A stretch of DNA of 64,000 nucleotides from Flavobacterium sp. (GTDB taxonomy: Bacteria > Bacteroidota > Bacteroidia > Flavobacteriales > Flavobacteriaceae): positions 1 through 64,000 of the forward strand of contig NZ_JAIXRZ010000013.1 of the NCBI RefSeq assembly GCF_027484945.1, written 5' to 3'. How positions within the stretch are numbered: position 1 is the first letter of the stretch; each line of letters starts with the position of its first letter. The notes beneath the pieces are model-generated. The model did not search any database. It was not told the origin of the DNA and was given only the letters and a program-made list of their open reading frames with translations. Shown one piece after another: positions 39,331 to 48,474 of this stretch. Both the position numbers and the translations under genes were made by a program.

Positions 39331-39756
39331 ATGTTGAAATTTAAAACCTATAAATGCCATGATTACAAAGTTCATTATTTATTATTTGCCTTATTTGTTT
39401 ATTCTTTACCTGTAGCACAGGAAACAGCTAACATTGAATCCGGGAAAATTATGTTCCGGCTTACCGTTCAGTCTGATACATTACTTTTTTATTTTGATTC
39501 CAAGCCGATTTTTGAAAAAGCCTTGCAGGAGTTTGTTTTTAATTATACGGACTTTTCAATTGAAAATTTTAACAAAATCCAAAATGATCAGCTACCAATT
39601 ATTGTTATCGCGTTGTATATTCAAAACGATAAAAAGGATTGGGTTGATGGGCCTGATGAAGCATGGAGGTGTATTGGGTTAAAATCTTGCGAAATGGAAT
39701 GTATTGAACAAGAAATCAATGGGTTGTGGATGGATTGGAAGTGTAAAAAGCTTTGA
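39331..39756 (+). CDS. Small exported Cys-containing protein, unknown
   Basis: 141 residues from the ATG at 39331 (MLKFKTYKCHDYKV); the track start is a TTG six codons earlier. A hydrophobic segment HYLLFALFVYSLPVAQ looks like a Sec signal. The mature part ends with four cysteines in CIGLKSCEMECIEQ...DWKC, suggesting disulphides outside the cytoplasm. I recognise no family. It is flanked on both sides by the 29-bp operator-like repeat and lies inside the signalling locus, so it may be a signal, a sensor accessory or an output. Confidence 0.6.
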   Translation: MLKFKTYKCHDYKVHYLLFALFVYSLPVAQETANIESGKIMFRLTVQSDTLLFYFDSKPIFEKALQEFVFNYTDFSIENFNKIQNDQLPIIVIALYIQNDKKDWVDGPDEAWRCIGLKSCEMECIEQEINGLWMDWKCKKL

Positions 39757-39758
39757 AA

Positions 39759-39787
39759 TTTAACAAATTCTACACTTTTTGTATACC
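39759..39787 (+). promoter_or_regulatory. Operator-like repeat, copy 2
   Basis: Second copy of the 29-bp element, 21 bp upstream of TAATTTTA (39809-39816), a near-consensus -7 box that would drive the structured RNA ending at about 39956. Confidence 0.6.
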
Positions 39788-39821
39788 AATAGTAAAGTTC
39801 AGGTAGTATAATTTTACGATA

Positions 39822-39957
39822 TCTAAGCGCCAGTTGTAAGGTATAAGCCAAACATAAGTTCAAATCCCTTTCCTCGGAATTGTCACTTTCGTTAATTCTG
39901 TTGTATAAGCCCGGATTCTTTGTTTTTTCTACGCCTGTCCGAGGAGGGGATTTTTTA
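39822..39957 (+). ncRNA. Structured RNA with long closing helix (6S-like shape)
   Basis: No ORF. AAATCCC..TCCTCGGA (39862-39878) pairs with TCCGAGGA..GGGATTT (39938-39953): 15 bp interrupted by one small internal loop, enclosing about 59 nt and ending in TTTTTT. The start is inferred from the -7-like box at 39809. A long closing stem around a large internal loop recalls 6S RNA, and a flavobacterial 6S family (6S-Flavo) exists, but I cannot confirm membership. Confidence 0.55.
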
Positions 39958-40015
39958 AATTTTTATTAATAAGTAGGATTGATTAACTTATGCATTGTAA
40001 AACTGTTTTTTAATT

Positions 40016-42016
40016 ATGAAAAAAGCACTTATTATAACTTCTTTAATTTTTATTCTTTTGTCATGCAATAATAACAATGTAGAGATAAATGATGTACAAA
40101 AAATAGAAAGTCAATTAAAAGAAATAGAAAAAGTCAACTCAAAAAGTAAAAAATATTTTATTTTGAATAAACTTTATTTTTCAGCATTAAAAATAGAAGT
40201 TGATAGTCAAAGAATTAGATTGTTAAATCAAATTTTCAAAGAATCAAATTTTAATAATAATTATAATTTATCTCGAAAAATCAATATTGCTTTTGCTAAG
40301 CAACCAGTTAAAAAAAACGTATTAGAACAAGCAAATTTATTTAAAAATAAAGCTTCATATTTCAGAATGATAGGGATGCTTGACTCTGCATATTATTTTT
40401 TTAATGAGTCAAAAAAAGATTATGATATTCTAAAAAAATATAATGAATATGGATCTTCATTGTATGGTTTAGCAGAATTAGAATCTAAATTTAATGACTA
40501 TAATAGTTCTGAAATCAAGTTAAAAAAAATAATTGAATTATCTAAACAGATTGACGACAAAAAATTATATTATATTTCATGTATTGCTCTTGGTAATAAT
40601 TATAAAAGTAGCGGCGATTACATTTCCTCTATTAAATATCACAAAATTGCTTATAAGTACTATATAGATAATAGGGATAAAATTCACATGAGTTATCTTC
40701 ATAGACAAGCTTTTTTAAATAATATTGGAAATGTTTACAAGGAGATGGGACTTTTCGATACCGCTAAAACATATTTTAAAAAAGCACTATCTAATAAAAA
40801 AGTTTTATTGGATAGTGACTTAGAATTATTTGGTTTGTTAAAATCAAATTTAGGATATTGTTATTTGCAAAATAATCAACTGGAAAAAGCATTAGAGAGT
40901 TTTGAAGAAGCAAAAAAAGCATTTTTTAAAGTAAATAATTTTGAAGAGTTATCTTATTTATTGATAAATGAATCAAAAATATTTTTAAAAAATGGAAATA
41001 CTTTAAAGTCAAATGAATTGTCAAAACAATCATTAAATTTTGCAAAAAAATCTAAAGCTAATAGATGTGAGTTATATATTTTAGAGAAGATAATTGAGCA
41101 GAGTGAAGATAATAAAAGTTTATTTTTTGACTATCTTAAATTAAAAAATAAAATAGAGAATAATGAAAATCTATCCAGAAATAGATTTTATAAAATTGAA
41201 CTTGAGACAAATCAAATTGAACAAGAAAAAAAGCAACTAGAAACCCAAAGAAATCAAGCAATATGGGTAGGGGTTATAATTTTTTTAATTTTAGCAATTA
41301 TATTTATTAATTACAGAAATCGTATCATAAAAAGTAAATATGAACTAAATAAGAAACATCAAAAAAGTAATGAGATTATTCAAGAATTAATTACCCAAAA
41401 TCAAGCTATAGAAGTTGAATCGCGCCAAAAAGAACAACGCCGAATAGCTATGGAAATCCATGATAATGTGTTAAATCAATTGGCTAGCGTGCGTTATAGA
41501 TTGTTTAAATTGAATTTTACGCAAGACCCTAATGCTTTAAATGATGCGCTCTACGGTATCGAAAACATTCGACAAGTAGAGGTTGAACTTCGGAATCTCA
41601 CACACAACCTCACGAACCAAAGTCAACTTGAACATATATCCTTAAAACAAATGATTGAACAACTCATAGTTGTTCATCATGAAATATACGGTCAAAATGT
41701 AATTTTTGAAATGGATACTTGGGATTGGGAAAAATTACCAGCGGAAACTAAATTATGTTTGGTGCGTATGATCCAAGAAGCATTGTTTAATACAGCCAAA
41801 CATGCTAAAGCGGATAATATTTTAATTGCCTTTACGCAAATTGACGGTCGAATAAAATTGAGGATTAAAGATGACGGAAAAGGATTTGAATTGCACTCCA
41901 TACAAAGAGGAATAGGATTGCAAAACATGGAGACAAGAGCAGCCCAAATTCAAGCCAAAATAGAAATCCTAACCAATCGAAATCAAGGAACCGAAATTAT
42001 AGTTGAATCCCATTGA
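40016..42016 (+). CDS. TPR-containing sensor histidine kinase (lipoprotein), kinase 1
   Basis: 666 residues. Lipoprotein signal IFILLSC with Cys17; about 370 residues of TPR-like helices (for example IKYHKIAYKYYIDNRDK, FDTAKTYFKKALSNK); one membrane segment WVGVIIFLILAIIFI (~410-425); a coiled coil; then a HisKA_3 phospho-acceptor helix RIAMEIHDNVLNQLA and a HATPase with IQEALFNTAKHAKA and DDGKGFELHSIQRGIGLQNM. The sensor half is strikingly AT-rich and Lys/Asn-rich, while the kinase half from about 41400 matches the rest of the genome. The TPR part is predicted to be periplasmic. Confidence 0.88.
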   Translation: MKKALIITSLIFILLSCNNNNVEINDVQKIESQLKEIEKVNSKSKKYFILNKLYFSALKIEVDSQRIRLLNQIFKESNFNNNYNLSRKINIAFAKQPVKKNVLEQANLFKNKASYFRMIGMLDSAYYFFNESKKDYDILKKYNEYGSSLYGLAELESKFNDYNSSEIKLKKIIELSKQIDDKKLYYISCIALGNNYKSSGDYISSIKYHKIAYKYYIDNRDKIHMSYLHRQAFLNNIGNVYKEMGLFDTAKTYFKKALSNKKVLLDSDLELFGLLKSNLGYCYLQNNQLEKALESFEEAKKAFFKVNNFEELSYLLINESKIFLKNGNTLKSNELSKQSLNFAKKSKANRCELYILEKIIEQSEDNKSLFFDYLKLKNKIENNENLSRNRFYKIELETNQIEQEKKQLETQRNQAIWVGVIIFLILAIIFINYRNRIIKSKYELNKKHQKSNEIIQELITQNQAIEVESRQKEQRRIAMEIHDNVLNQLASVRYRLFKLNFTQDPNALNDALYGIENIRQVEVELRNLTHNLTNQSQLEHISLKQMIEQLIVVHHEIYGQNVIFEMDTWDWEKLPAETKLCLVRMIQEALFNTAKHAKADNILIAFTQIDGRIKLRIKDDGKGFELHSIQRGIGLQNMETRAAQIQAKIEILTNRNQGTEIIVESH

Positions 42017-42266
42017 ATTAATTAAAAGCCTGAAATACAATTAGTTGAGTTAAAATAGTTCTTTTATTACGGTGAAATACAAAAAATAGCGCATTCACCA
42101 AAATTTGAGTATCATTTACTACCAAACGACATACATTCACATAAAACGCCCACGGAAATAGCAATTGACTTCCCGTGCTATACTAGTTTTACTCCGTTGA
42201 AATACCCTCAAATCAAAGGCAATTCAACCATTTAAAATTTAATAATAACTAGTAAAGCATACGATT

Positions 42267-42494
42267 ATGAGAAAGTCAGCAATTATTTCTGCATTATTTA
42301 CAATGATGTTAATATTAACATCCTTTAGTACTCCTTCTGAAATTGGTGGTAGAGGCCAAGTAGGAACAGGTAGTTATGAAATTGGTGGTAGAGGCCAAGT
42401 GGGAACAGGTAGTTATGAAATTGGCGGTAGAGGCCAAGTGGGTACAGGTAGTTTGAGTATTGGTGGCCGTGGTCAAGTGGGTACTGGGAGTTAA
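42267..42494 (+). CDS. Secreted glycine-rich tandem-repeat peptide
   Basis: 75 residues: Sec signal MRKSAIISALFTMMLILTSF, then four tandem copies of IGGRGQVGTGS joined by SYE, SYE and SLS linkers (39-bp units at 42339, 42378, 42417 and 42456). All base changes inside the 11-residue core are synonymous (unit 4 alone differs by AGA to CGT, GGT to GGC, ACA to ACT, GGT to GGG), which argues for selection on the peptide. It lies between two TPR sensor kinases and has its own terminator. No known family; candidate peptide signal or surface peptide. Confidence 0.8.
   Translation: MRKSAIISALFTMMLILTSFSTPSEIGGRGQVGTGSYEIGGRGQVGTGSYEIGGRGQVGTGSLSIGGRGQVGTGS
42339..42491 (+). repeat. Four 39-bp coding tandem repeats
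   Basis: Three full 39-bp units and one of 36 bp, each starting with a Glu or Ser codon followed by ATTGGYGGY. They encode the repeats of the secreted peptide. Confidence 0.9.
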
Positions 42495-42518
42495 TATATT
42501 TAATAAAAAGTATTAAGA

Positions 42519-42553
42519 AAGTCAACATTTTATGTTGGCTTTTTTTATTTTTG
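42519..42553 (+). terminator. Terminator of repeat-peptide gene overlapping the next -7 box
   Basis: AAGTCAACAT/ATGTTGGCTT hairpin followed by a T-run. The run merges into TATTTTTG (42546-42553), an exact -7 box only 12 bp before the TTG start of kinase 2, so the kinase mRNA would be nearly leaderless. Confidence 0.75.
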
Positions 42554-42565
42554 TAAAAACGATAA

Positions 42566-44608
42566 TTGAAAAACTTTATAAAAATATTTAACCTTGTGTT
42601 GCTTGTTTCTTTTTTTTCGTGTGAGAAAAAGGGAACAAGTAGTGATGATCAATTTTCTTCAAAAGATTTAAATTTTTTTAATAGTAAAATTTATAACAAA
42701 GATTTAAGTTTAACGGAAAGATTAAAATATAATGATAAGGCTATTAATAAATTATCAAAGGAATTAAAAAAAAAAGATTTAAAAGATTTTGATAGATATT
42801 TAAATAATTATTTTGAATTTCAAGATTGGGGGAAGTATAAAAGTGCGTCTTTAGTTTTATTAGAAAATTCATTAAAATATAATGACAGCTTATATTATGG
42901 TTTGTCTTTAAGATACATAGGTAATTATTATTATCAAAAAAATAATTTGGATAGCACATTTTATTTTTACACTAGATCTGAAAAGGTTTTCAATAAAATA
43001 AAAGATAAAAAAAATTACCCTATTATATTATTAAAAAAAGGAATTGTTCAGTTAGAGATTAATGATTTCTTAGGTGCAGATTTATCTTTAAGAAAAGCAT
43101 ATCAAATATTTAAGAATGGTAATGATTTTCAAAAATTATATGCAACTCTAAATACTTTGGGTTCAGTTTCTGCTGAATTGAAAGAATATAGTAGGGCAAT
43201 TTATTATTACAAACAAGCATTAAATGTAATAAAAAAAGGAAATTTAAATAATCTTGAACATCAAGAATCTAATTGTTTGAACAACTTAGGATTATTATAT
43301 AATGATTTAAAAGATTATAAAAAATCAATTTATTATTACAATCTTGCTTTAAAGAGTAGAAATTTAATTGATGATAATCCTAGATTGTATTCTATAATAA
43401 TTGATAATTTAGCATACTCAAAGCTAAAGTCAAATCAATTTTCAGGTTTACCAGATTTATTTTTTGAATCTTTAGATAAAAAAGATTCAATTGAAGATTT
43501 AAGTACAATTACAATTGTTAATATTCATTTGTCAGAATATTATGCTAGTATAAAAGACACAATAAATTCTGTATACTATTCTGATATTGCAATAAAAAAT
43601 GCTTTAAAGCTTAATACACCTTTATATAAAATTGCAGCTTATAAGCAGGCTTCAAATGTTAATAAAAAGAAAAGTTTAAATTATTCTGATTATTACATTA
43701 AATTAAATGATAGTCTACAAATGCTGGAGAGAAAATCAAAGGATCGTTTTGCTAGAATCGAGCTCGAAACCGATGAAATTCTTCAGCAAAAAGACTCACT
43801 CGAGCAAAAAAATCGAAGTATTCTCAATTATTTTATCGGAACCATTGCTATTGGGACTTTATTGTTTTTTATGCGCGCCCAACGGGCAAAAAGTCGTGAG
43901 CTTTTGTTACGTCAGGCACAGCAACGCGCGAATGAAGATATTTATAAGCTTATCATTTCGCAACAAAACAAACTTGAAGAAGGACGTGTACTTGAAAAAA
44001 ATCGGATTGCAAAAGAATTACATGACGGTGTTTTAGGTCGTTTATTTGGCCTACGCCTAAACCTTGATGGCCTCAATCACCGGGAAGATGAAGCAGCCAT
44101 TCAAGAACGAATTCATTGCCTAGAAGAATTAAAAGTTATTGAACAAGATTTACGAGAAATCTCTCATGAACTTTCCCGAGAAAAGTATGTATTGGTCAAT
44201 AATTTCGTTGCTATCGTCAATAATTTATTTGAAGAACAAGCCAAAATTAATCCAGCCAAACTTACTACGATTCTCGATGAGCAGGTCGATTGGGACATAT
44301 TAAGCAATACAACCAAGATCAATCTTTATAGAATTCTTCAAGAATGTTTACAAAACATCAACAAGTACGCCAAAGCAAATACTATAAAAGTTGAATTCCG
44401 TAAGGATAAAAAGGGTAATTTAGTGCTGAATATAACCGATGATGGCGAAGGATTTGAAGTTGATAAGAAAAGTAAGGGGATCGGCCTTAAAAATATTGTG
44501 ACCCGAACCCACGAAAGTGACGGAATTATCGAAATCAAATCTGCCCCAGGAAAAGGTACCCGTATCAGTATAACAGTTCCATTGGAGCAAAAAAACATCA
44601 AACATTAA
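42566..44608 (+). CDS. TPR-containing sensor histidine kinase (lipoprotein), kinase 2
   Basis: 680 residues from a TTG start; no ATG lies nearby, and this start gives a clean lipoprotein signal LLVSFFSC with Cys19. TPR-like repeats fill residues ~50-390 (SRAIYYYKQALNVIKK, KKSIYYYNLALKSRN). One membrane segment ILNYFIGTIAIGTLLFF (~410-427), then HisKA_3 with RIAKELHDGVLGRLFGLRL and HATPase with LQECLQNINKYAKA and DDGEGFEVDKKSKGIGLKNI. Same plan as kinase 1. The sensor half is very AT-rich up to about 43735 and the catalytic half is not. Its regulator follows after 18 bp. Confidence 0.88.
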   Translation: MKNFIKIFNLVLLVSFFSCEKKGTSSDDQFSSKDLNFFNSKIYNKDLSLTERLKYNDKAINKLSKELKKKDLKDFDRYLNNYFEFQDWGKYKSASLVLLENSLKYNDSLYYGLSLRYIGNYYYQKNNLDSTFYFYTRSEKVFNKIKDKKNYPIILLKKGIVQLEINDFLGADLSLRKAYQIFKNGNDFQKLYATLNTLGSVSAELKEYSRAIYYYKQALNVIKKGNLNNLEHQESNCLNNLGLLYNDLKDYKKSIYYYNLALKSRNLIDDNPRLYSIIIDNLAYSKLKSNQFSGLPDLFFESLDKKDSIEDLSTITIVNIHLSEYYASIKDTINSVYYSDIAIKNALKLNTPLYKIAAYKQASNVNKKKSLNYSDYYIKLNDSLQMLERKSKDRFARIELETDEILQQKDSLEQKNRSILNYFIGTIAIGTLLFFMRAQRAKSRELLLRQAQQRANEDIYKLIISQQNKLEEGRVLEKNRIAKELHDGVLGRLFGLRLNLDGLNHREDEAAIQERIHCLEELKVIEQDLREISHELSREKYVLVNNFVAIVNNLFEEQAKINPAKLTTILDEQVDWDILSNTTKINLYRILQECLQNINKYAKANTIKVEFRKDKKGNLVLNITDDGEGFEVDKKSKGIGLKNIVTRTHESDGIIEIKSAPGKGTRISITVPLEQKNIKH

Positions 44609-44626
44609 CAAAAAATATATATTGCT

Positions 44627-45295
44627 ATGTCCCAAACAATCAATATTTTAATTGTCGATGATCACCAGTTTATCATCCAAGGCTATAAAAATGTAATTAA
44701 CCTATTTCCCGATAAATCTATAACCTTTAATTTTATTGAAGCTTCAGATTGCAAGTCTGGTTTTGAAACGATTAGCAATAGTCCACAACCCTTTGATGTT
44801 GCATTCCTAGATGTTAGTATGCCAGAATATCCTGAGAAAAACATTAATACAGGTGAAGATTTGGCCAAATTGATTAAGGAAACGATGCCAGAATGTAAAA
44901 TTGCCCTTCTAACTATGCATTCCGAAAGCTTGAAAGTCATGTCCATTATCGAAGAAATCAATCCCTTGGGATTAGTTATTAAAAATGATCTGACTTTTGA
45001 TAGTATGATTTTAGCCCTTACCTCTATACTTAATGGTGATACGTATTATAGTGATTCGGTGATTAAATTCTTAAATAACCAACAAAAAGAAAAAGTATAC
45101 ATCGATGTAATCGACCGCCAAATATTACACTATTTAAACAAAGGGGTCAATTACGATGATATCCCATTATACATCACGATCTCATCTAGTTCGGTAAAAA
45201 CACGAAAAGAAAACTTGAAAGACCTTCTCGGAATTTCAGGTAGTGACGATGCCTCCTTAGTATCCGTAGCGCGCGATCGCGGATTATTATTGTAA
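44627..45295 (+). CDS. NarL/FixJ-type response regulator
   Basis: 222 residues: receiver with LIVDDHQFIIQGY, phospho-acceptor FDVAFLDVSMPEYPE and Lys VIKND; the C-terminal helix-turn-helix includes DVIDRQILHYLNKG and SSSVKTRKENLKDLL. It follows kinase 2 closely and is its probable cognate partner. Paralogous in layout to the regulator at 38565. Convergent with thiL, 3 bp apart. Confidence 0.88.
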   Translation: MSQTINILIVDDHQFIIQGYKNVINLFPDKSITFNFIEASDCKSGFETISNSPQPFDVAFLDVSMPEYPEKNINTGEDLAKLIKETMPECKIALLTMHSESLKVMSIIEEINPLGLVIKNDLTFDSMILALTSILNGDTYYSDSVIKFLNNQQKEKVYIDVIDRQILHYLNKGVNYDDIPLYITISSSSVKTRKENLKDLLGISGSDDASLVSVARDRGLLL

Positions 45296-45298
45296 TTA

Positions 45299-46354
45299 TT
45301 ATTCGGTTTCGGTTTGAAGTGCATTCCAACCACGTGCCTTCAATTCAATCTTTGTATTAGCACGTGTGACTAAATGCATGCCCTCACTTTCTGGGGTCAT
45401 GTGTCCGATTACAGTTAAATGGGGATTCCCTTTGATTTTGTCAAAATCTTCTAATTTAATCGTAAATAACAATTCATAATCTTCGCCCCCGTTTATGGCC
45501 AAGGTTGTGCTGTCAATAGTAAATTCTTCACATGTAGCAATAAATTGAGGGTCCAAGGGTAATTTTTCTTCAAACAAGTTACAACCAACGGAACTGTTTT
45601 TACACAAATGAAGCAATTCTGAGGATAAACCGTCAGAAATATCAATCATGGAAGTGGGTTGAACCTCTAATTGCGCCAATAATCCTTTGATATCTGTGCG
45701 CGCCTCTGGTTTCAATTGACGTTCAATTAAATAAGTATAGTTGTCTAGGTCAGGTTGATTTAATGGATTCACTTGAAAAACTTGCTTTTCTCGTTCCAAA
45801 ACTTGTAAGCCCATATAGGCCGAACCCAAGTCGCCCGTTACTACAATCAAATCGTATTCTTGGGCTCCGTTGCGATAGACCAATTCGTTTTCTTGGGCAG
45901 TTCCAATTGCAGTAATTGAAATAATCAATCCTTTTTGTGATGAAGTGGTGTCGCCACCGATAATATCAACTGAATAGGTTTTGGCCCCTAAACGAATACC
46001 TTCATACAGTTCTTCTAAAGCTTCCAAAGGAAATCGGTTGGAAACCGCAATTGAAACCGTAATTTGCGTTGGTGTTGCATTCATCGCGCAAATATCAGAG
46101 AGATTAACAACCACCGCTTTATATCCTAAATGCTTTAACGGCATATACGACAAATCAAAATGTACGCCTTCTATCAACAGGTCGGTTGAGACTACTGTTT
46201 TGGTGTTTTCAAAGCTTAAAACAGCAGCATCATCGCCTATACCTTTTAGGGTAGTGGGCTGGCTAACTTCCACTTTTTCCGTAAGATGTGCAATTAAACC
46301 AAATTCGCCCAATTGCGATAGCGGTGTTCGTTGTGGGGCTTTATCTTCCAACAT
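45299..46354 (-). CDS. thiL: Thiamine-monophosphate kinase
   Basis: Phosphorylates thiamine monophosphate to the active cofactor TPP. 351 residues. Mg/ATP-binding KGIGDDAAVLSF, VSTDLLIEGVHFDL, IIGGDTTSSQKGL and MIDISDGLSSELLHL are the PurM/ThiL-fold signatures. ATG at 46354. No other thi genes or TPP riboswitch seen nearby. Confidence 0.94.
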   Translation of the reverse strand: MLEDKAPQRTPLSQLGEFGLIAHLTEKVEVSQPTTLKGIGDDAAVLSFENTKTVVSTDLLIEGVHFDLSYMPLKHLGYKAVVVNLSDICAMNATPTQITVSIAVSNRFPLEALEELYEGIRLGAKTYSVDIIGGDTTSSQKGLIISITAIGTAQENELVYRNGAQEYDLIVVTGDLGSAYMGLQVLEREKQVFQVNPLNQPDLDNYTYLIERQLKPEARTDIKGLLAQLEVQPTSMIDISDGLSSELLHLCKNSSVGCNLFEEKLPLDPQFIATCEEFTIDSTTLAINGGEDYELLFTIKLEDFDKIKGNPHLTVIGHMTPESEGMHLVTRANTKIELKARGWNALQTETE

Positions 46355-46439
46355 GGTTTTATGTGTTTTAAGCGGTAAAGGTACATTAACCCTTATGGAA
46401 ATCCAATACTAAAACATCGGGTTTATATTTTTGAAATGG

Positions 46440-46555
46440 GTGTTGTGTATTCAGCCCCGATCGCAGCGGCATCCTCTGGTGATTCCTTGCCAAAGGGGTC
46501 GCCAGAGATACAGCTAAGAGCGGGAGGATACGCGTAAAAAAGGACAGGTGTCTGC
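46440..46555. repeat. GC-rich intergenic palindromic segment (REP-like)
   Basis: Between thiL and lepA. CTCTGGTGA and TCGCCAGAG form a 9-bp stem (one wobble on one strand) with the flanks GCCCCGATCGCAGCGGCATC and AGCGGGAGGATACGCG. Base composition is clearly higher in GC than the surroundings. From memory, flavobacterial genomes carry repetitive intergenic elements of this look; copy number cannot be tested here. The 63-aa ORF on the minus strand is probably a shadow. Confidence 0.5.
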
Positions 46556-46560
46556 TGCCC

Positions 46561-46590
46561 AAAAAAAAGTCCGGCAAAAACCGAACTTCA
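46561..46590 (-). terminator. Terminator of lepA
   Basis: On the minus strand AAGTTCGG pairs with CCGGACTT around TTTTTG and is followed by eight T residues. Confidence 0.75.
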
Positions 46591-46621
46591 TTTATAATTC
46601 AAAATTTAAAATAGTCAAAAT

Positions 46622-48418
46622 CTAGTCGTTCAACTTCAACACCGCCATAAACGCCGACTGTGGGATTTCTACGTTACCTACCTGACGCATACGTTTTTTA
46701 CCGGCTTTCTGTTTTTCTAATAACTTACGCTTTCGCGAAATATCTCCCCCGTAACATTTTGCGGTTACGTCTTTACGCAAGGCTTTAATAGTTTCACGGG
46801 CAATGATTTTGGCCCCAATCGCGGCTTGAATCGGAATATCAAATTGCTGTCTTGGGATCAACTCGCGTAATTTCTCACACATTTTCTTACCAATATGATA
46901 GGCGTTGTCTTCATGGATTAAGGCCGATAAAGCATCTACTGAATTGGCATTCAACAGTACATCTAAACGCACTAATTTAGAAGTTCGCATTCCTATGGGG
47001 TGGTAATCAAAAGAAGCATAACCTTTGGAAACGGTTTTTAATCGGTCGTAAAAGTCGAAAACAATTTCTGCCAAAGGCATATCAAAATTCAACTCAACCC
47101 GTTCCGTAGTTAAATAGGTTTGATTGGTAATGATTCCTCTTTTTTCAATACACAAACTCATTACATTTCCTACGAAATCTGATTTGGTAATGATTGTAGC
47201 TTTGATAAACGGCTCCTCAACCCGGTCCAGTTTTGAAGGTTCCGGCAAGTCGGATGGATTGTTAACAATAATTGCTGTTTCCGGATCTTTTTTGGTATAG
47301 GCTAAATACGAAACGTTGGGGACGGTTGTAATTACAGTCATATTAAATTCCCGTTCCAAACGCTCTTGAATAATCTCCAAGTGCAACATTCCCAAGAACC
47401 CACATCGAAAACCAAAGCCCAAAGCGGCCGAACTCTCAGGGGCAAAAACCAACGAAGCATCGTTCAATTGTAATTTTTCCATCGAAGCGCGTAAGTCTTC
47501 ATAATCTTCGGTATCAACGGGATAAATTCCGGCAAAAACCATCGGTTTTACATCCTCAAATCCTTGAATCATTTGGGTAGTCGGCGTTTTTGCATCGGTA
47601 ATCGTGTCACCCACTTTTACGTCTTTCGCCTCTTTAATCCCAGAAATTAAATACCCTACATCGCCACAACTAATCACTTCTTTTGGAACCTGATTCAGTT
47701 TCAAGGTACCAATTTCGTCTGCAAAATATTCATTGCCTGTGGACATGAATTTGATTTTCTGACCCTTACGTATTTCTCCATTTTTCACACGAAAAATAAC
47801 TTCAATACCACGAAACGGATTATATACCGAGTCAAAAATCAAAGCTTGCAAGGGCTCTTCTTTATTGCCTTTTGGTGCAGGAATTCGCTCGATTATTGCT
47901 TCCAAAATTTTATCTACACCAAATCCCGTTTTCCCCGAAGCATGGATGATGTCTTCCAATTTACAACCCAACAAATCCACAATATCATCGCTCACTTCTT
48001 CAGGGTTGGCACTAGGTAAGTCAACTTTATTCAATACAGGAATAATCTCCAAGTCGTTTTCTAAAGCTAAATACAAATTGGAAATGGTCTGTGCTTGAAT
48101 ACTTTGTGCTGCATCTACAATCAACAAGGCTCCTTCGCAAGCAGCAATTGAACGTGAAACTTCGTACGAAAAGTCAACGTGACCCGGGGTATCAATTAAG
48201 TTTAAAATATATTTTTCCCCATTTTGGGTATATTCCATTTGAATGGCGTGACTTTTAATCGTAATGCCTCGTTCCCGTTCCAAATCCATATTGTCTAGCA
48301 ATTGCGCTTGAGCTTCGCGCGCAGTTACAGTCTGAGTTTGGTCCAACAAGCGATCCGCCAACGTACTTTTTCCGTGGTCAATGTGGGCAATAATGCAAAA
48401 ATTCCGAATATTTTTCAT
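46622..48418 (-). CDS. lepA: Elongation factor 4
   Basis: Ribosome-associated GTPase that back-translocates or rescues stalled complexes. 598 residues from the ATG at 48418 ([14 protein letters not shown]); the track start is a TTG two codons earlier. G1 [16 protein letters not shown]3 DTPGHVDF, G4 NKVDLPSA, and the LepA-specific C-terminal domain [20 protein letters not shown] with [17 protein letters not shown]. Flanked on both sides by GC-rich intergenic segments. Confidence 0.97.
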   Translation of the reverse strand: MKNIRNFCIIAHIDHGKSTLADRLLDQTQTVTAREAQAQLLDNMDLERERGITIKSHAIQMEYTQNGEKYILNLIDTPGHVDFSYEVSRSIAACEGALLIVDAAQSIQAQTISNLYLALENDLEIIPVLNKVDLPSANPEEVSDDIVDLLGCKLEDIIHASGKTGFGVDKILEAIIERIPAPKGNKEEPLQALIFDSVYNPFRGIEVIFRVKNGEIRKGQKIKFMSTGNEYFADEIGTLKLNQVPKEVISCGDVGYLISGIKEAKDVKVGDTITDAKTPTTQMIQGFEDVKPMVFAGIYPVDTEDYEDLRASMEKLQLNDASLVFAPESSAALGFGFRCGFLGMLHLEIIQERLEREFNMTVITTVPNVSYLAYTKKDPETAIIVNNPSDLPEPSKLDRVEEPFIKATIITKSDFVGNVMSLCIEKRGIITNQTYLTTERVELNFDMPLAEIVFDFYDRLKTVSKGYASFDYHPIGMRTSKLVRLDVLLNANSVDALSALIHEDNAYHIGKKMCEKLRELIPRQQFDIPIQAAIGAKIIARETIKALRKDVTAKCYGGDISRKRKLLEKQKAGKKRMRQVGNVEIPQSAFMAVLKLND

Positions 48419-48474
48419 CGTCAATAGTCCTTTTATGGTCGCGCATTAAAATTTAAAATACATCATTTAAAATA

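Noticed and set aside
42339-42491. CRISPR array
   Set aside because: Four 39-bp units are contiguous with no spacers and are in frame in a coding gene.
42325-42528. 67-aa minus-strand ORF opposite the repeat peptide
   Set aside because: A shadow of the repeats; the plus strand has the signal peptide, synonymous-only variation and a terminator.
46386-46577. 63-aa minus-strand ORF upstream of thiL
   Set aside because: It runs through the GC-rich palindromic segment and the lepA terminator; sequence looks like translated repeat.
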